From Legionellaceae bacterium UBA6148 (GTDB lineage Bacteria > Pseudomonadota > Gammaproteobacteria > Legionellales > Legionellaceae): a DNA stretch of 64,000 bases. Every line of letters starts with the position of its first letter. Positions within the stretch are counted from its first letter, which is position 1. Positions 55,740 through 64,000 of this stretch are shown in pieces. The DNA is taken from positions 15,176-79,175 of the forward strand of contig DIUW01000010.1 in assembly GCA_002423125.1 (NCBI GenBank), read 5' to 3'. The notes under the pieces were generated by a model, which had not been told where the DNA came from, did not search any database, and saw only the letters and a list, made by a program, of their open reading frames with translations. Both the position numbers and the translations under genes were made by a program.

Positions 55740-56489
55740 TTAAATTAACCGCCCACCATCCACGCGAAGCGTTTGTCCCGTTATAAATCGATTCTCCGCT
55801 AATGCAAGCACTGCTTGCGCAATAAATATCGGCTCACCATGTCGTTTGAGTGGTGTTTTAGCGATGATTTTTTCTTGACTTGAAACACTCAGTGCATTTT
55901 CTTGCTCGGGCCAAGCAATCGCACCCGGCGCCACCGCATTTACTCGTATGTCAGGTGCTAATTCGCATGCCAACGCTTTGGTTTGCATCAAGAGGGCCGC
56001 TTTGGTTTGACAATATTCAGCGTAACCTTTTAACGGTTTTTCGGCATGAATATCGGTGATATTAATGATAGCCCCCTGTTGTATAGCTAGATAAGGGCGT
56101 GCGGCGAGACTTAGCCAAAATGGAGCCTGGACATTGATCGAAAATAGGGCGGTCCAACATGCGTCGCTCGATGCGTCAAGACGCGTTGGTGTAAAGATCG
56201 ATGCGTTATTAACGAGTAAATCGATTTGCCCAGCCCAATCAATAACGTGGGTGATGAGCGCTTGATTTTCCGATTTTTGTGTGAGGTCGGCGATAAACAC
56301 ATGAGCGCTGTTGGATCGTCGGCGATTGAGTGTATTGCATAAAAAATCGGCTTCATCACGTGATTGATGACAATGAATGGCGACTGAAAATCCAGCCTGG
56401 TGCAGTGTTTCAGCAAGGACTGCCCCAATTCGACGACCCGCACCGGTAATGAGCGCAACACGTGTGACTTGTTTGTTTACGTAATTCAA
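55740..56489 (-). CDS. pteridine reductase (short-chain dehydrogenase, FolM/PTR1-like)
   Basis: 249-residue SDR. The cofactor motif TGAGRRIG has the Arg pair typical of pteridine reductases rather than TGxxxGxG. NNAS and the Tyr-Lys pair YCQTK follow, with Asp in NITDIHAEKP before it. Divergent from midA and near a PTPS gene, it fits reduction of dihydrobiopterin or dihydrofolate-type pterins. Confidence 0.88.
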   Translation of the reverse strand: MNYVNKQVTRVALITGAGRRIGAVLAETLHQAGFSVAIHCHQSRDEADFLCNTLNRRRSNSAHVFIADLTQKSENQALITHVIDWAGQIDLLVNNASIFTPTRLDASSDACWTALFSINVQAPFWLSLAARPYLAIQQGAIINITDIHAEKPLKGYAEYCQTKAALLMQTKALACELAPDIRVNAVAPGAIAWPEQENALSVSSQEKIIAKTPLKRHGEPIFIAQAVLALAENRFITGQTLRVDGGRLI

Positions 56490-56503
56490 GATATATTCCT
56501 CAC

Positions 56504-57604
56504 ATGAACTTTATTGACTATTTCCATACACAGTGCCTCGAAAAGGGCCCGGTTCCATTTGTGGCTTTTATGCACAACGCGTTATATGCGCCGAGTGTTG
56601 GCTATTATACTGCCGCATCACAGGTATTTGGTAAAGCGGGGGATTTTGTCACAGCACCAGAGCTGACGCCACTATTTGGTCAAACACTGGCACATCAATG
56701 TCAACAGATACTGGTTGAATTAGAGAGTCCCATTCTATTTGAATTTGGTGCCGGGTCGGGGCGGCTTTGTGTTGATCTCTTAAAACAGTTGGAGCGCCTG
56801 GATTGTTTACCCGATGAATACCATATTTTGGAAGTCAGTGGCCATTTAAAAGCTGCGCAGCAAGCCCTTATTCACCGTGAAATTCCCGAACTGAGCAAAC
56901 GAGTTCAATGGTTAACGCAATGGCCAAGCACGCCTTTTAATGGCGTCGTACTGGCAAACGAAGTGTTGGATGCGATGCCAGTGCATCGATTTTTACAAAC
57001 CACGGATGGTTTGCTGGAAAGTTATATTAGAGGGAACGCATCTCGGCAGCTAGAAGAAACGTTTCAGCGGTGTACTAACGATAGACTTCTCGCGCACGTA
57101 CAAACCGTTTTAGATCCTAATTTAGCGCCTTATTTATCAGAAGCTAATTTATTTTTGGAAAATTGGATTCAGCACTGTTTTGACATGATCGCAAGCGGTG
57201 TTCTATTCATTATTGATTACGGATTTCCGCGCCACGAATATTACCATCCCGACCGAAATCAAGGCACCCTGATGTGCCATTATCGCCATCACGCACACAC
57301 CAATCCACTCGCTCATCCGGGAGAAGAAGACATTACGGCACACGTTGATTTTACGCACGTAGCTGACTCTGCCGATAAAGCAGGGTTTCACGTGGCAGGT
57401 TACACCAACCAAGCGTCTTTTTTATTGAGTAATGGTCTGCTAAACCTACTCGAGCATGAGCCCTCTTTAAACCAGCAACACGCTGTAAAACAACTCCTTC
57501 AACCGAGCGAAATGGGGGAGCTATTTAAAGTAATCGCGCTCACCAAGCAATTTAATAAACCCTTAAATGGGTTTCAATTACACGATAAGCGAGCAAGTTT
57601 ATGA
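56504..57604 (+). CDS. SAM-dependent methyltransferase, MidA/NDUFAF7 family (DUF185)
   Basis: 366 residues. FGKAGDFVTAPELTPLFGQTLA and FEFGAGSGRLCVDLL (SAM loop) are family hallmarks, with ANEVLDAMPVHRF following. The mitochondrial relative NDUFAF7 methylates a complex I subunit. The bacterial substrate is unproven. It overlaps the PTPS gene by 4 bases. Confidence 0.93.
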   Translation: MNFIDYFHTQCLEKGPVPFVAFMHNALYAPSVGYYTAASQVFGKAGDFVTAPELTPLFGQTLAHQCQQILVELESPILFEFGAGSGRLCVDLLKQLERLDCLPDEYHILEVSGHLKAAQQALIHREIPELSKRVQWLTQWPSTPFNGVVLANEVLDAMPVHRFLQTTDGLLESYIRGNASRQLEETFQRCTNDRLLAHVQTVLDPNLAPYLSEANLFLENWIQHCFDMIASGVLFIIDYGFPRHEYYHPDRNQGTLMCHYRHHAHTNPLAHPGEEDITAHVDFTHVADSADKAGFHVAGYTNQASFLLSNGLLNLLEHEPSLNQQHAVKQLLQPSEMGELFKVIALTKQFNKPLNGFQLHDKRASL

Positions 57605-58092
57605 GTTATGTTACAACGATTGAGTTACAAAAAGAATCCATGAAATTCTCCGCTGGCCATACGACTATTTTTTCGGCAACCGATCGGGAACCGTTGCATG
57701 GCCACATGTATGGCGTTTATTTAGCGCTAACGACGGTTGTTGAAGATAACGGAATGACGTTTGATTATCGATATTACAAAAAGCGTATTCACGAGTTGTG
57801 TCGGCATTTAAATCAAACGTTTTTAATGCCGCAGCTTTCCCCCTTTTTAGAATTTTCTGAAGACGAAGAGTATTACTATTTTACATTTAATCATAAAAAA
57901 ATACCGTTTCTCAAAGAGGATGTGACGTTGATGCCGTTGACCAACATCACTGTAGAAGAGTTGTCTCGTTGGTTTGTAAACGAACTCGTCCGTGACGAGG
58001 CAGAATTAAATCGTCATCGCATTAGTCGAATCGTGGTGAAGGTGTCCTCCGCTCCAGGGCAATCCGCGAGTCATGAGTGGCAACGAAAATGA
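57601..58092 (+). CDS. 6-pyruvoyltetrahydropterin synthase family protein, PTPS-III-like
   Basis: 163 residues with zinc ligands in FSAGH and HGHMYGV and a C-terminal Glu in SASHEWQRK. The usual catalytic Cys before HGH is missing. The sequence REPLHGH has Glu 3 residues before the first His, as in PTPS-III enzymes that replace FolB in folate synthesis. With a pteridine reductase next door, a folate/pterin role is more likely than queuosine (QueD). Confidence 0.82.
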   Translation: MSYVTTIELQKESMKFSAGHTTIFSATDREPLHGHMYGVYLALTTVVEDNGMTFDYRYYKKRIHELCRHLNQTFLMPQLSPFLEFSEDEEYYYFTFNHKKIPFLKEDVTLMPLTNITVEELSRWFVNELVRDEAELNRHRISRIVVKVSSAPGQSASHEWQRK

Positions 58093-58122
58093 CACAACGT
58101 ACTTGTATTTTACATAATCCAG

Positions 58123-58154
58123 CTATAATTGTAATATGTAATTTACAATTATAG
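58123..58154. promoter_or_regulatory. 12-bp perfect inverted repeat
   Basis: CTATAATTGTAA, 8-base loop, TTACAATTATAG, located 31 bases after the PTPS stop and 10 bases before a small ORF. The AT-rich stem without U-tract looks more like an operator overlapping a -10 element (TATAAT is inside the left arm). Confidence 0.5.
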
Positions 58155-58163
58155 TGGTATTGC

Positions 58164-58262
58164 ATGAATATAGAACATTTTTTTGAAGAGCAACGCCTGC
58201 TCATCGCTCGATTGAGTGAGCTGCGACGCTATCTATACGACCACATTCGTATGAAATACTAA
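58164..58262 (+). CDS. possible 32-residue small ORF
   Basis: MNIEHFFEEQRLLIARLSEL then RRYLYDHIRMKY. It is amphipathic, overlaps the permease stop by 4 bases on the other strand, and lies just after the 12-bp inverted repeat. There is no strong ribosome-binding site. It could be a real microprotein or chance. Confidence 0.3.
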   Translation: MNIEHFFEEQRLLIARLSELRRYLYDHIRMKY

Positions 58263-59539
58263 CTAATTAGGAAAAATACTACAAAGACTAAGCTTAAAAT
58301 TAGCATCAGCGCACTCACTCGTTGACGAGAAATCAATTTGAGCAACACATAAAGAATCACGCCACAACCGATCCCGTCAGCAATCGATGCGGTAAAGGGA
58401 ATCATCATAATGGTGAGCATGCACGGCGCGGTTTCAGTAATGTCAGATAATTTAAGATCCGTTAAATGCCTCATCATGCAACAGGCAACATACAATAAAG
58501 CCGGTCCCACAGCAAAACTTGGAATAGCTTGTGCTAACGGAAAGAAAAATAACATCAAAATAAACCCCGTCGCAATGACCAAAGCGGTGACTCCCGTGCG
58601 CCCGCCAGCTTCAATGCCCGTAGCAGACTCAATGTAGGGTGATGTACTTGCCGAACCAAGTAGTCCTGCAACAGCGGATGCAGCTGCGTCAGCCGTTAAA
58701 CTTTTACTCAACCGCCGGGTGTAATCAGCCTGATCTTTAAATACAGTATCATTGAGTAACCCAATGAGGGTTCCTGTGGCATCAAATACCGCGATGAGGA
58801 AAAACGTGAACGTGGCTTTAATGGCTGAAATTTCGGTTATACCTGAAAAATCAAGTTTTAAAAACGTTGGGGCAATCGACGGAGGCAGGGCAAACATGCC
58901 GTGCCAGCTGGTTATTCCTAGCAATAAACTCAGCGCGCTAATGGATAAAATTCCGATAATAATTGATCCAGTGACTCGAAAATAATCCAAAATTAAAATC
59001 AGCAAAAAGCCAGCAAAAAATAATAACGTTTCCGGCCGACTGACACTCCCAAAGTGCATTAACGTGTGGTTCCCGCTAACAATGATATGATTTGTTTCTA
59101 ATGAAATCAGTGCAATGAGCAGACTAATCCCAATTAAAATTGCGATTTGTAAATTATGCGGGATGGCCTCGATCAGTAGTCGTCGCAATCCGGTCAGGCT
59201 CACAATAAAAAATAAAACCCCGGAAATGAAAACCATGGCAAGAGCATGCTGCCAACTGACGCCAAAGCCTTGCACCACGCTATATGTGAAATAAATATTC
59301 AGTGCCATCCCTGGCGCCACGCCGATCGGCGTATTGGCAATCAATCCAGTGAGTGCACAAGCAAACGCAGTAACTAAGCAGGTTGCCGTAAAGACGGCGC
59401 CCTGATCCATTCCTGCGTCATGCAAAATAGAAGGATTTACAAAAGCAATATAGGCCATCGTTAAAAATGTGGTTATTCCGGCCAATAGCTCTGTTTTTAG
59501 GGAGAATGGGAATTCACGCATTGGTTTTTTCACGTTCAT
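58259..59539 (-). CDS. adenine/guanine/hypoxanthine permease (NCS2, AzgA-like)
   Basis: 426 residues with 12-14 membrane helices. TELLAGITTFLTMAYIAFVNP, GVAPGMALNIYFTYSVV, LFDATGTL-like (VFDATGTLIGLL) and SASTSPYIESATGIEAGGRTG are hallmarks of the AzgA/PbuG group of purine:proton symporters. GAGG lies 7 bases upstream of the ATG. The leader has a pseudoknot-capable segment. Confidence 0.94.
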   Translation of the reverse strand: MNVKKPMREFPFSLKTELLAGITTFLTMAYIAFVNPSILHDAGMDQGAVFTATCLVTAFACALTGLIANTPIGVAPGMALNIYFTYSVVQGFGVSWQHALAMVFISGVLFFIVSLTGLRRLLIEAIPHNLQIAILIGISLLIALISLETNHIIVSGNHTLMHFGSVSRPETLLFFAGFLLILILDYFRVTGSIIIGILSISALSLLLGITSWHGMFALPPSIAPTFLKLDFSGITEISAIKATFTFFLIAVFDATGTLIGLLNDTVFKDQADYTRRLSKSLTADAAASAVAGLLGSASTSPYIESATGIEAGGRTGVTALVIATGFILMLFFFPLAQAIPSFAVGPALLYVACCMMRHLTDLKLSDITETAPCMLTIMMIPFTASIADGIGCGVILYVLLKLISRQRVSALMLILSLVFVVFFLIS

Positions 59540-59552
59540 AAATTACCTCGGA

Positions 59553-59595
59553 TAAGGAGATAGGAACCGCAGGGGATAGCTCCTTACAGTTCCTA
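59553..59595 (-). promoter_or_regulatory. pseudoknot-capable leader of the purine permease gene
   Basis: Two 7-bp complementary pairs interleave: TAAGGAG (59553-59559) with CTCCTTA (59580-59586), and TAGGAAC (59561-59567) with GTTCCTA (59589-59595). This is the order of an H-type pseudoknot, or of two competing hairpins. It ends 14 bases before the permease start. I cannot match it to a known riboswitch class by eye. Confidence 0.45.
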
Positions 59596-59611
59596 AAAAC
59601 CTACTCGCGAT

Positions 59612-59878
59612 TTAAGCGTCTTCACGCTCACGACGTGAGTATGCTTTTTTCTTATCCGCTTTACCACACAACCACTGTGGGCAGACTTCTAAAATTTCAG
59701 CAATTTTATCCAGCTGTTCGTCTGAAGGCACTAGATGCCCTAAGATCATAGCGTTAGCAAGATGACGACTGACATCGAACACTTTTGACACTGCTTTGAT
59801 TTTCTCTGCCGTATCTTCTGGCAGATCCAATAAGGTTAACTCGCGATTGAAACGTTCTGAAAAAACTTTATTATTCAT
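59612..59878 (-). CDS. small XRE-like helix-turn-helix protein
   Basis: 88 residues from ATG 59878 (AAGGAG 8 bases upstream). An ATG 33 bases earlier is unsupported. The tail PSDEQLDKIAEILEVCPQWL matches the last two helices of XRE/Cro domains, and VSRHLANAMILGHLVPS fits the recognition region. It is upstream of the purine permease in the same direction and may regulate it. Confidence 0.65.
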   Translation of the reverse strand: MNNKVFSERFNRELTLLDLPEDTAEKIKAVSKVFDVSRHLANAMILGHLVPSDEQLDKIAEILEVCPQWLCGKADKKKAYSRREREDA

Positions 59879-60062
59879 TTTTTCACTCCTTGAAAAAACT
59901 ATAAACCGCATCTAGTTTAAATAACATTTGATGAATCCATTCATGATGGCACGATCATGAATAGGGGCCGAATTCATTGTAACTGATTTTTTTTGAAGAA
60001 AAAATGAAATTGGTATAAATTTTGCTAAACTTATAGTAAGCCAATACAAAAGGTGGAAATTT

Positions 60063-60503
60063 ATGAAACCATTAATTCTGCATCCCACCGATACGAGCCA
60101 ATGGCATGCACTGGTTTACGATGCTCAGGCGGCAACACAACTGATTTTAACTGAAAATACAGAAAGCTACTTGGTCTTTTTATTAATGCGCTTTTCACAG
60201 ACAACTCGATTAATGGAATCGGTTATTGCAATTGATTTTCTTGAATCAATGAATTTGTCAGGAAAACAACAAGTAGAGAAACTGCAAGATGTCGGTGATA
60301 AGAGTTTATTACTCTGCGGTTTATTTCCAGAAATGATCCAAAAACGTAGCGTCGGCCTTGATTATTTTTCAGGAATGGGGCAGGCAGCATATTTAACCGT
60401 CAGTGAGCTTCGTGAACATCAGTCGGCCGATTTATATCTGCAATTAAGTCATCAATTTACAACGATGCGGCAAATATTACAGGCCATGCGCGTTGTCAAT
60501 TAG
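60063..60503 (+). CDS. conserved-looking hypothetical protein
   Basis: 146 residues, soluble, mostly helical, beginning MKPLILHPTDTSQWHALVYD. AGGTGG lies 6 bases upstream of the ATG. I recognise no domain. It is divergent from the XRE-like gene. Confidence 0.75.
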   Translation: MKPLILHPTDTSQWHALVYDAQAATQLILTENTESYLVFLLMRFSQTTRLMESVIAIDFLESMNLSGKQQVEKLQDVGDKSLLLCGLFPEMIQKRSVGLDYFSGMGQAAYLTVSELREHQSADLYLQLSHQFTTMRQILQAMRVVN

Positions 60504-60562
60504 CGGGGCGAGAATGACATGTTCCATCTTAATTTAATAGCGAAATCAGTGTAAAGTCTTTG

Positions 60563-60703
60563 ATGACGAAGGGGTTCAAAGCTGTTCACTCCACAGAAGC
60601 AACTTTGGCTGGTATTGAGTTACATCACATGCTCAGGAAAGGTCAACATGATCAATCAGCGAGCAACGCTATTTTTGAACAGTTCCACAGGTTGGCAGCA
60701 TAG
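60563..60703 (+). pseudogene. C-terminal fragment of an IS6-family transposase
   Basis: The frame reads MTKGFKAVHSTEATLAGIEL followed by HHMLRKGQHDQ...IFEQFHRLAA and stop. This is the C-terminal end of IS6-family DDE transposases (GFKSF.SA..TLAGIE..HMLRKGQ). The catalytic core is gone and no intact terminal repeat is seen. The rest of the gap 60504-60803 shows no other gene. Confidence 0.75.
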
Positions 60704-60803
60704 ACTCGCTAAGAATAAGCTCGTTCCAAGTCTGAAATTATTCTTGCGACAAAACCTAACCGTTCCGTTGCTCACCAAGCTCGTTGATAGATAAGTGTGA
60801 AAA

Positions 60804-61106
60804 TTAGTTTCGGTGGTTAGCTGCCGTCATTCCCCTATTTTTTAATTTCATTGATATCTCAAAACCACACGCATCCGCATAATTTTGTAATGTCTTCCAG
60901 CTTGGATTGCTTGAACCTTTCTCAAGGCGTGAAATATTGCTTTTTTGAGTTCCCAGTTTTTGAGCCACTTCTTCTTGAGTCAATCCAGATTTTTTGCGCA
61001 TAGTAATCAACGCATCAATTAACGCAAACTCTGTTTCAAGTAAGTCATATGCAGCTTTTACTTCAGGACTCTGTAACGCTTTATTTTTTAAGTTTAGAAT
61101 GTTCAT
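60804..61106 (-). CDS. HigA-like XRE-family regulator without visible toxin partner
   Basis: 100 residues. The helix-turn-helix is LTQEEVAQKLGTQKSNISRLEKGSSNPSWKTLQNYADACG (about 41-80). The N-terminal ALIDALITMRKKSG leader is like HigA antitoxins of HigBA modules. No higB-size ORF lies beside it. The IS6 remnant is next to it and spoVR is 24 bases upstream. It may be an orphan antitoxin or a simple regulator. Confidence 0.85.
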   Translation of the reverse strand: MNILNLKNKALQSPEVKAAYDLLETEFALIDALITMRKKSGLTQEEVAQKLGTQKSNISRLEKGSSNPSWKTLQNYADACGFEISMKLKNRGMTAANHRN

Positions 61107-61130
61107 CGCCGATCAACCTCCCCTTTCCTT

Positions 61131-62642
61131 TTATTGATGCAATACCTTCGGTGGGTAATGGTACTGCGTGACGGTATTCTTCTGCATATCAACCGTTTTA
61201 AGTACGACCGGGAACTTCCACAGCGCATGCACATGCTTTAATACATCAGGAGTCGATGCCCCCAATGGCACGCGATTGCGTTCAGTATGATGAAGTGTGA
61301 GTGATCGATCGCCTTCAACATCGACGGAATAGACTTGAATATCGGGCTCAATATTACCTAAATTATACTGACTGGATAGCGATTCACGAATTCGTTGATA
61401 CCCTTCTGTATTGTGAATGGATTGAATCCATAATTCAGGATGTTCGGAGTCGTCAACCAGGTGGAATAATTTTAACTCCCGGATCAAATGGGGTGATAAA
61501 AATTGTGCGATAAAGCTTTCATCTTTGTAATGACGCATTGCATCATCGAGGCTTGTCAGCCAATCCGTATTCGCCAAATGAGGAAACCATTGTATATCTT
61601 CCTCCGTAGGATTTTCACAGATTCGTTTAATGTCCTGCATCATATTATACCCTAAGGTGTACGGGTTTATACCACTGAAATGGGGACTGTTATAAGCGGG
61701 CTGGCGGACGACGTCCGTATGATTTTGCAAAATTTCCAACATAAATTCGTCGGTAACTAAGCCTTCGTCATACAACGCATGCATCAGCGTATAATGCCAA
61801 AAACACGCCCATCCTTCATTCATGACTTTCGTTTGTCCTTGTGGGTAGAAATACTGCGCTATTTTTCTAACAATTCGAACAATTTCTCGTTGCCAAGGCT
61901 TCAATAAAGGTGCATTTTTTTCGATAAAATAAAGAATATTTTCTTGTGGCTCTTCAGGAAATCGCATCTTTACATGAGGTGTCAGTGCTTCTTTAGCTTG
62001 CGGAATGGTTCGCCATAACTCATTCACTTGAGTTTGCAAATACATTTCACGGTTTTGTTGGCGAATTTTTTCTTCTTGAAGCGAAAGACGGCTTGGATGT
62101 TTATAGCGATCCACGCCATAATTCATGAGCGCATGACATGCATCAAGCGTCGACTCAACTTCATCAATGCCGTGCCGCTCTTCACATTCACTGATGTAAC
62201 GTCGAGCAAATACTAAATAATCAACAATCGCATCGGCAGAGGTCCACATTTTGAATAAGTAATTATTTTTAAAAAAGGAATTATGCCCATAACACGCGTG
62301 CGCAATCACCAACGCTTGCATTGCGAGCGTATTTTCTTCCATCAAGTATGAAATACACGGGTTAGAATTAATCACTAACTCATAGGCCAGGCCCATTTCA
62401 CCGCGTTGATAGCTTTTTTCAACGCCGATGAAATGCTTGCCGTAAGACCAATGATGGTAATTAATTGGCATGCCAACCGATGCATAACAATCCATCATTT
62501 GCTCAGCCGTTATCACCTCGATTTGGTTCGGATAGGTATCCAATTTAAACGCTTTCGCCAAACGTCCAATCTCACGTTCATAATCTTGCAGTAATTCAAA
62601 CGTCCATTCTGATGACGTCGACAGCGGTTTTTTCCTTTTCAT
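61131..62642 (-). CDS. SpoVR family protein (YcgB-like)
   Basis: 503 residues. SSEWTFELLQDYEREIGRLAKAFKLDTYPNQIE-type opening, ACYGHNSFFKNN and NEGWACFWHYTLMHALYDEGL are hallmarks. In proteobacteria spoVR is usually found with yeaH and prkA in a stress-related operon. The molecular function is not established. It overlaps the yeaH-like gene by 4 bases. Confidence 0.95.
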   Translation of the reverse strand: MKRKKPLSTSSEWTFELLQDYEREIGRLAKAFKLDTYPNQIEVITAEQMMDCYASVGMPINYHHWSYGKHFIGVEKSYQRGEMGLAYELVINSNPCISYLMEENTLAMQALVIAHACYGHNSFFKNNYLFKMWTSADAIVDYLVFARRYISECEERHGIDEVESTLDACHALMNYGVDRYKHPSRLSLQEEKIRQQNREMYLQTQVNELWRTIPQAKEALTPHVKMRFPEEPQENILYFIEKNAPLLKPWQREIVRIVRKIAQYFYPQGQTKVMNEGWACFWHYTLMHALYDEGLVTDEFMLEILQNHTDVVRQPAYNSPHFSGINPYTLGYNMMQDIKRICENPTEEDIQWFPHLANTDWLTSLDDAMRHYKDESFIAQFLSPHLIRELKLFHLVDDSEHPELWIQSIHNTEGYQRIRESLSSQYNLGNIEPDIQVYSVDVEGDRSLTLHHTERNRVPLGASTPDVLKHVHALWKFPVVLKTVDMQKNTVTQYHYPPKVLHQ

Positions 62643-63904
62643 CCGACTTTCCTTTTAAATAGTTCATGAAAAACGGGATAAATATCAGCGACCGTGTCAA
62701 TGTTTTCCATTGCAAAATTGGTACGGTGCTCTCGTACTTGTTGATAAACTTCCCAAAGGCTTTGATGATGGCGCGGCATAATTTCGATATATGCAAAATA
62801 TTGCAGCAGGGGCATAATTTTCTTTTGCAATAACTCAAGACAATAGGGCGAGTCGGCATTCCAATTATCCCCATCAGATGCCTGTGCAACATAAATATTC
62901 CAAGCAGCAGGGTTATAGCGACTTTCAATCGTTTGATGGAGCAACTCAAGCGCACTGGATACGACCGTGCCACCCGTTTCGCGTGAATAGAAGAAATCTT
63001 CCTCACTCACTTCTTTGGCTGACGTATGATGGCGGATAAAAACCAAATCAATTTTTTTATAATTTCGATTCAAAAACAAATAAAGTAAGATAAAAAATCG
63101 CTTAGCAATGTCCTTTTTAGACTCATCCATCGAACCTGAAACGTCCATCACGCAAAACATGACAGCTTGCGTTGAAGGCGCGGGTATTCGCACGCGGTTG
63201 TTATAACGTAAATCAATGGTATCAATAAACGGAATTGCTTGAACACGCTGTTGCAGTTCAGCAATCAAATCGTGTAGGCGAGCAACTTCCGATTCGTCTG
63301 GCGCAGCCTGTTTTAGTAACGCATCCAAGGCTTCTTGCGCGGCTTGTAATTGTCGCTTATAAGGTGATGACAATGCTACTCGACGTCCGGTAGCCTGGCG
63401 CATGGAACGTAATATATTAATATTCGTAGGAACCCCACTGCTCGTTACGCCTGCGCGAACGGTTTTAAATGTGGTCACTCGAGCCAACTCTTTTTTAACC
63501 AAATCAGGTAACTCTAAGTCTTCAAAATAAATCTCTAAAAACTCTTCTCTCGAAAGTTGAAAGACAAAATCATCATCACCTTCACCTTGATCACTTGCTT
63601 GACTTCCCTCTCCTTCCGCATCTTGTGAGCGTGGCCGCTTGACACGATCGCCCGGGCTAAACACATCATTCCCGGGCAGTACTCGCTCAACACGTCCGCC
63701 TTCTCCGCGATGAAATCGCGGTTCAGCAATGTCTTTCGCAGGAATTTTGATTTGTTCGCCTTTCGCAATATCAGTTATCTTCCGCTTGCCTGTCGCGTCA
63801 GATACGGCTTGTTTAATGTGCTGTTTATAGCGACGGATAAACCGTTGCCGATTAACAGTACTCTTCTTCCCCGCATTTTGTCGACGATCGATTAATTGGG
63901 TCAT
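62639..63904 (-). CDS. DUF444 (YeaH/YhbH) family protein
   Basis: 421 residues. IDRRQNAGKKSTVNRQRFIRRYK at the start, a disordered charged region (about 85-110), and a von Willebrand A-like part with MFCVMDVSGSMDESKKDIAKRFFILLYLFL. The VWA metal site DxSxS is intact. Its usual partner PrkA kinase would lie beyond 64,000. The last 96 bases of the window show no gene I can assign. Confidence 0.95.
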   Translation of the reverse strand: MTQLIDRRQNAGKKSTVNRQRFIRRYKQHIKQAVSDATGKRKITDIAKGEQIKIPAKDIAEPRFHRGEGGRVERVLPGNDVFSPGDRVKRPRSQDAEGEGSQASDQGEGDDDFVFQLSREEFLEIYFEDLELPDLVKKELARVTTFKTVRAGVTSSGVPTNINILRSMRQATGRRVALSSPYKRQLQAAQEALDALLKQAAPDESEVARLHDLIAELQQRVQAIPFIDTIDLRYNNRVRIPAPSTQAVMFCVMDVSGSMDESKKDIAKRFFILLYLFLNRNYKKIDLVFIRHHTSAKEVSEEDFFYSRETGGTVVSSALELLHQTIESRYNPAAWNIYVAQASDGDNWNADSPYCLELLQKKIMPLLQYFAYIEIMPRHHQSLWEVYQQVREHRTNFAMENIDTVADIYPVFHELFKRKVG

Positions 63905-64000
63905 GAGCTTTCATCTCCCAGCTTAGCCATTAAGTAATAATAACTCGAACAGTGTGCATCTCATCTTGCAGTCATCTTGGCTCGATCGGATCTTCAAAAA

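Noticed and set aside
63905..64000. PrkA C-terminus at the window edge
   Set aside because: The open frames at the edge are only 8-26 codons and do not show a recognisable PrkA ending, so no partial gene is called.

Overview
The window reads as about 64 kb of gammaproteobacterial chromosome around a replication origin. I infer a member of the Legionellales (Legionella/Coxiella type). The grounds are the low-GC coding style, mevalonate-pathway genes in a gammaproteobacterium, a patatin-like protein and a stand-alone GHKL ATPase of the kind seen in host-associated relatives, and the gene neighbourhoods. No rRNA gene sits here to confirm the placement, and I see no tRNA gene or CRISPR array.

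Layout. 1-5,961 (minus): F1Fo ATP synthase operon atpI-B-E-F-H-A-G-D, with atpD cut by the window edge. 6,078-8,790: divergent lpoA and rsmI. 8,987-12,719 (minus): mnmE-yidC-yidD-rnpA-rpmH. 12,720-13,639: candidate oriC, apparently built from a diverged tandem duplication. 13,640-18,006 (plus): dnaA-dnaN-recF-aroE. 18,009-20,291: a patatin-like phospholipase and a GHKL-ATPase protein of unknown role. 20,406-26,215 (minus): aa3/caa3-type cytochrome c oxidase (subunits I-III, CtaG) with a four-heme cytochrome c. 26,420-29,377: trhO, an MFS transporter and a YgjP-like metallopeptidase. 29,550-29,825: HU-like protein. 30,036-37,603 (plus): rsmA, a TraI_2/MobH-like protein with a degraded HD site, apaH, and a TolC/MacA/MacB-like tripartite exporter. 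37,996-38,484: secreted CAP-domain protein. 38,569-41,764: mevalonate/isoprenoid trio (fni, HMG-CoA reductase, GHMP kinase). 41,721-43,043: DUF4143-type ATPase. 43,203-44,636: catalase. 44,650-51,391 (minus): unknown protein-yciA-tex, glmS, smpB.

51.6-55.7 kb looks accessory. It holds a SPOR-domain/outer-membrane barrel gene directly coupled to a large secreted protein with three Ig-like repeats and a thaumatin-like domain. After these come a GNAT-toxin remnant and a tiny lysine-rich protein. Related hairpin repeats lie at both ends of the stretch. Beyond it are a pterin/folate group (pteridine reductase, MidA-like methyltransferase, PTPS-III-like synthase), a purine permease with an XRE-like regulator and a possible pseudoknot leader, an IS6-family transposase remnant, an orphan HigA-like regulator, and spoVR-yeaH at the right edge.

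Most of the window is housekeeping. The best leads are the thaumatin/SPOR-barrel pair, the duplicated oriC, the pseudoknot-capable leader of the purine permease, and the chromosomal MobH-like protein that has lost HD residues.
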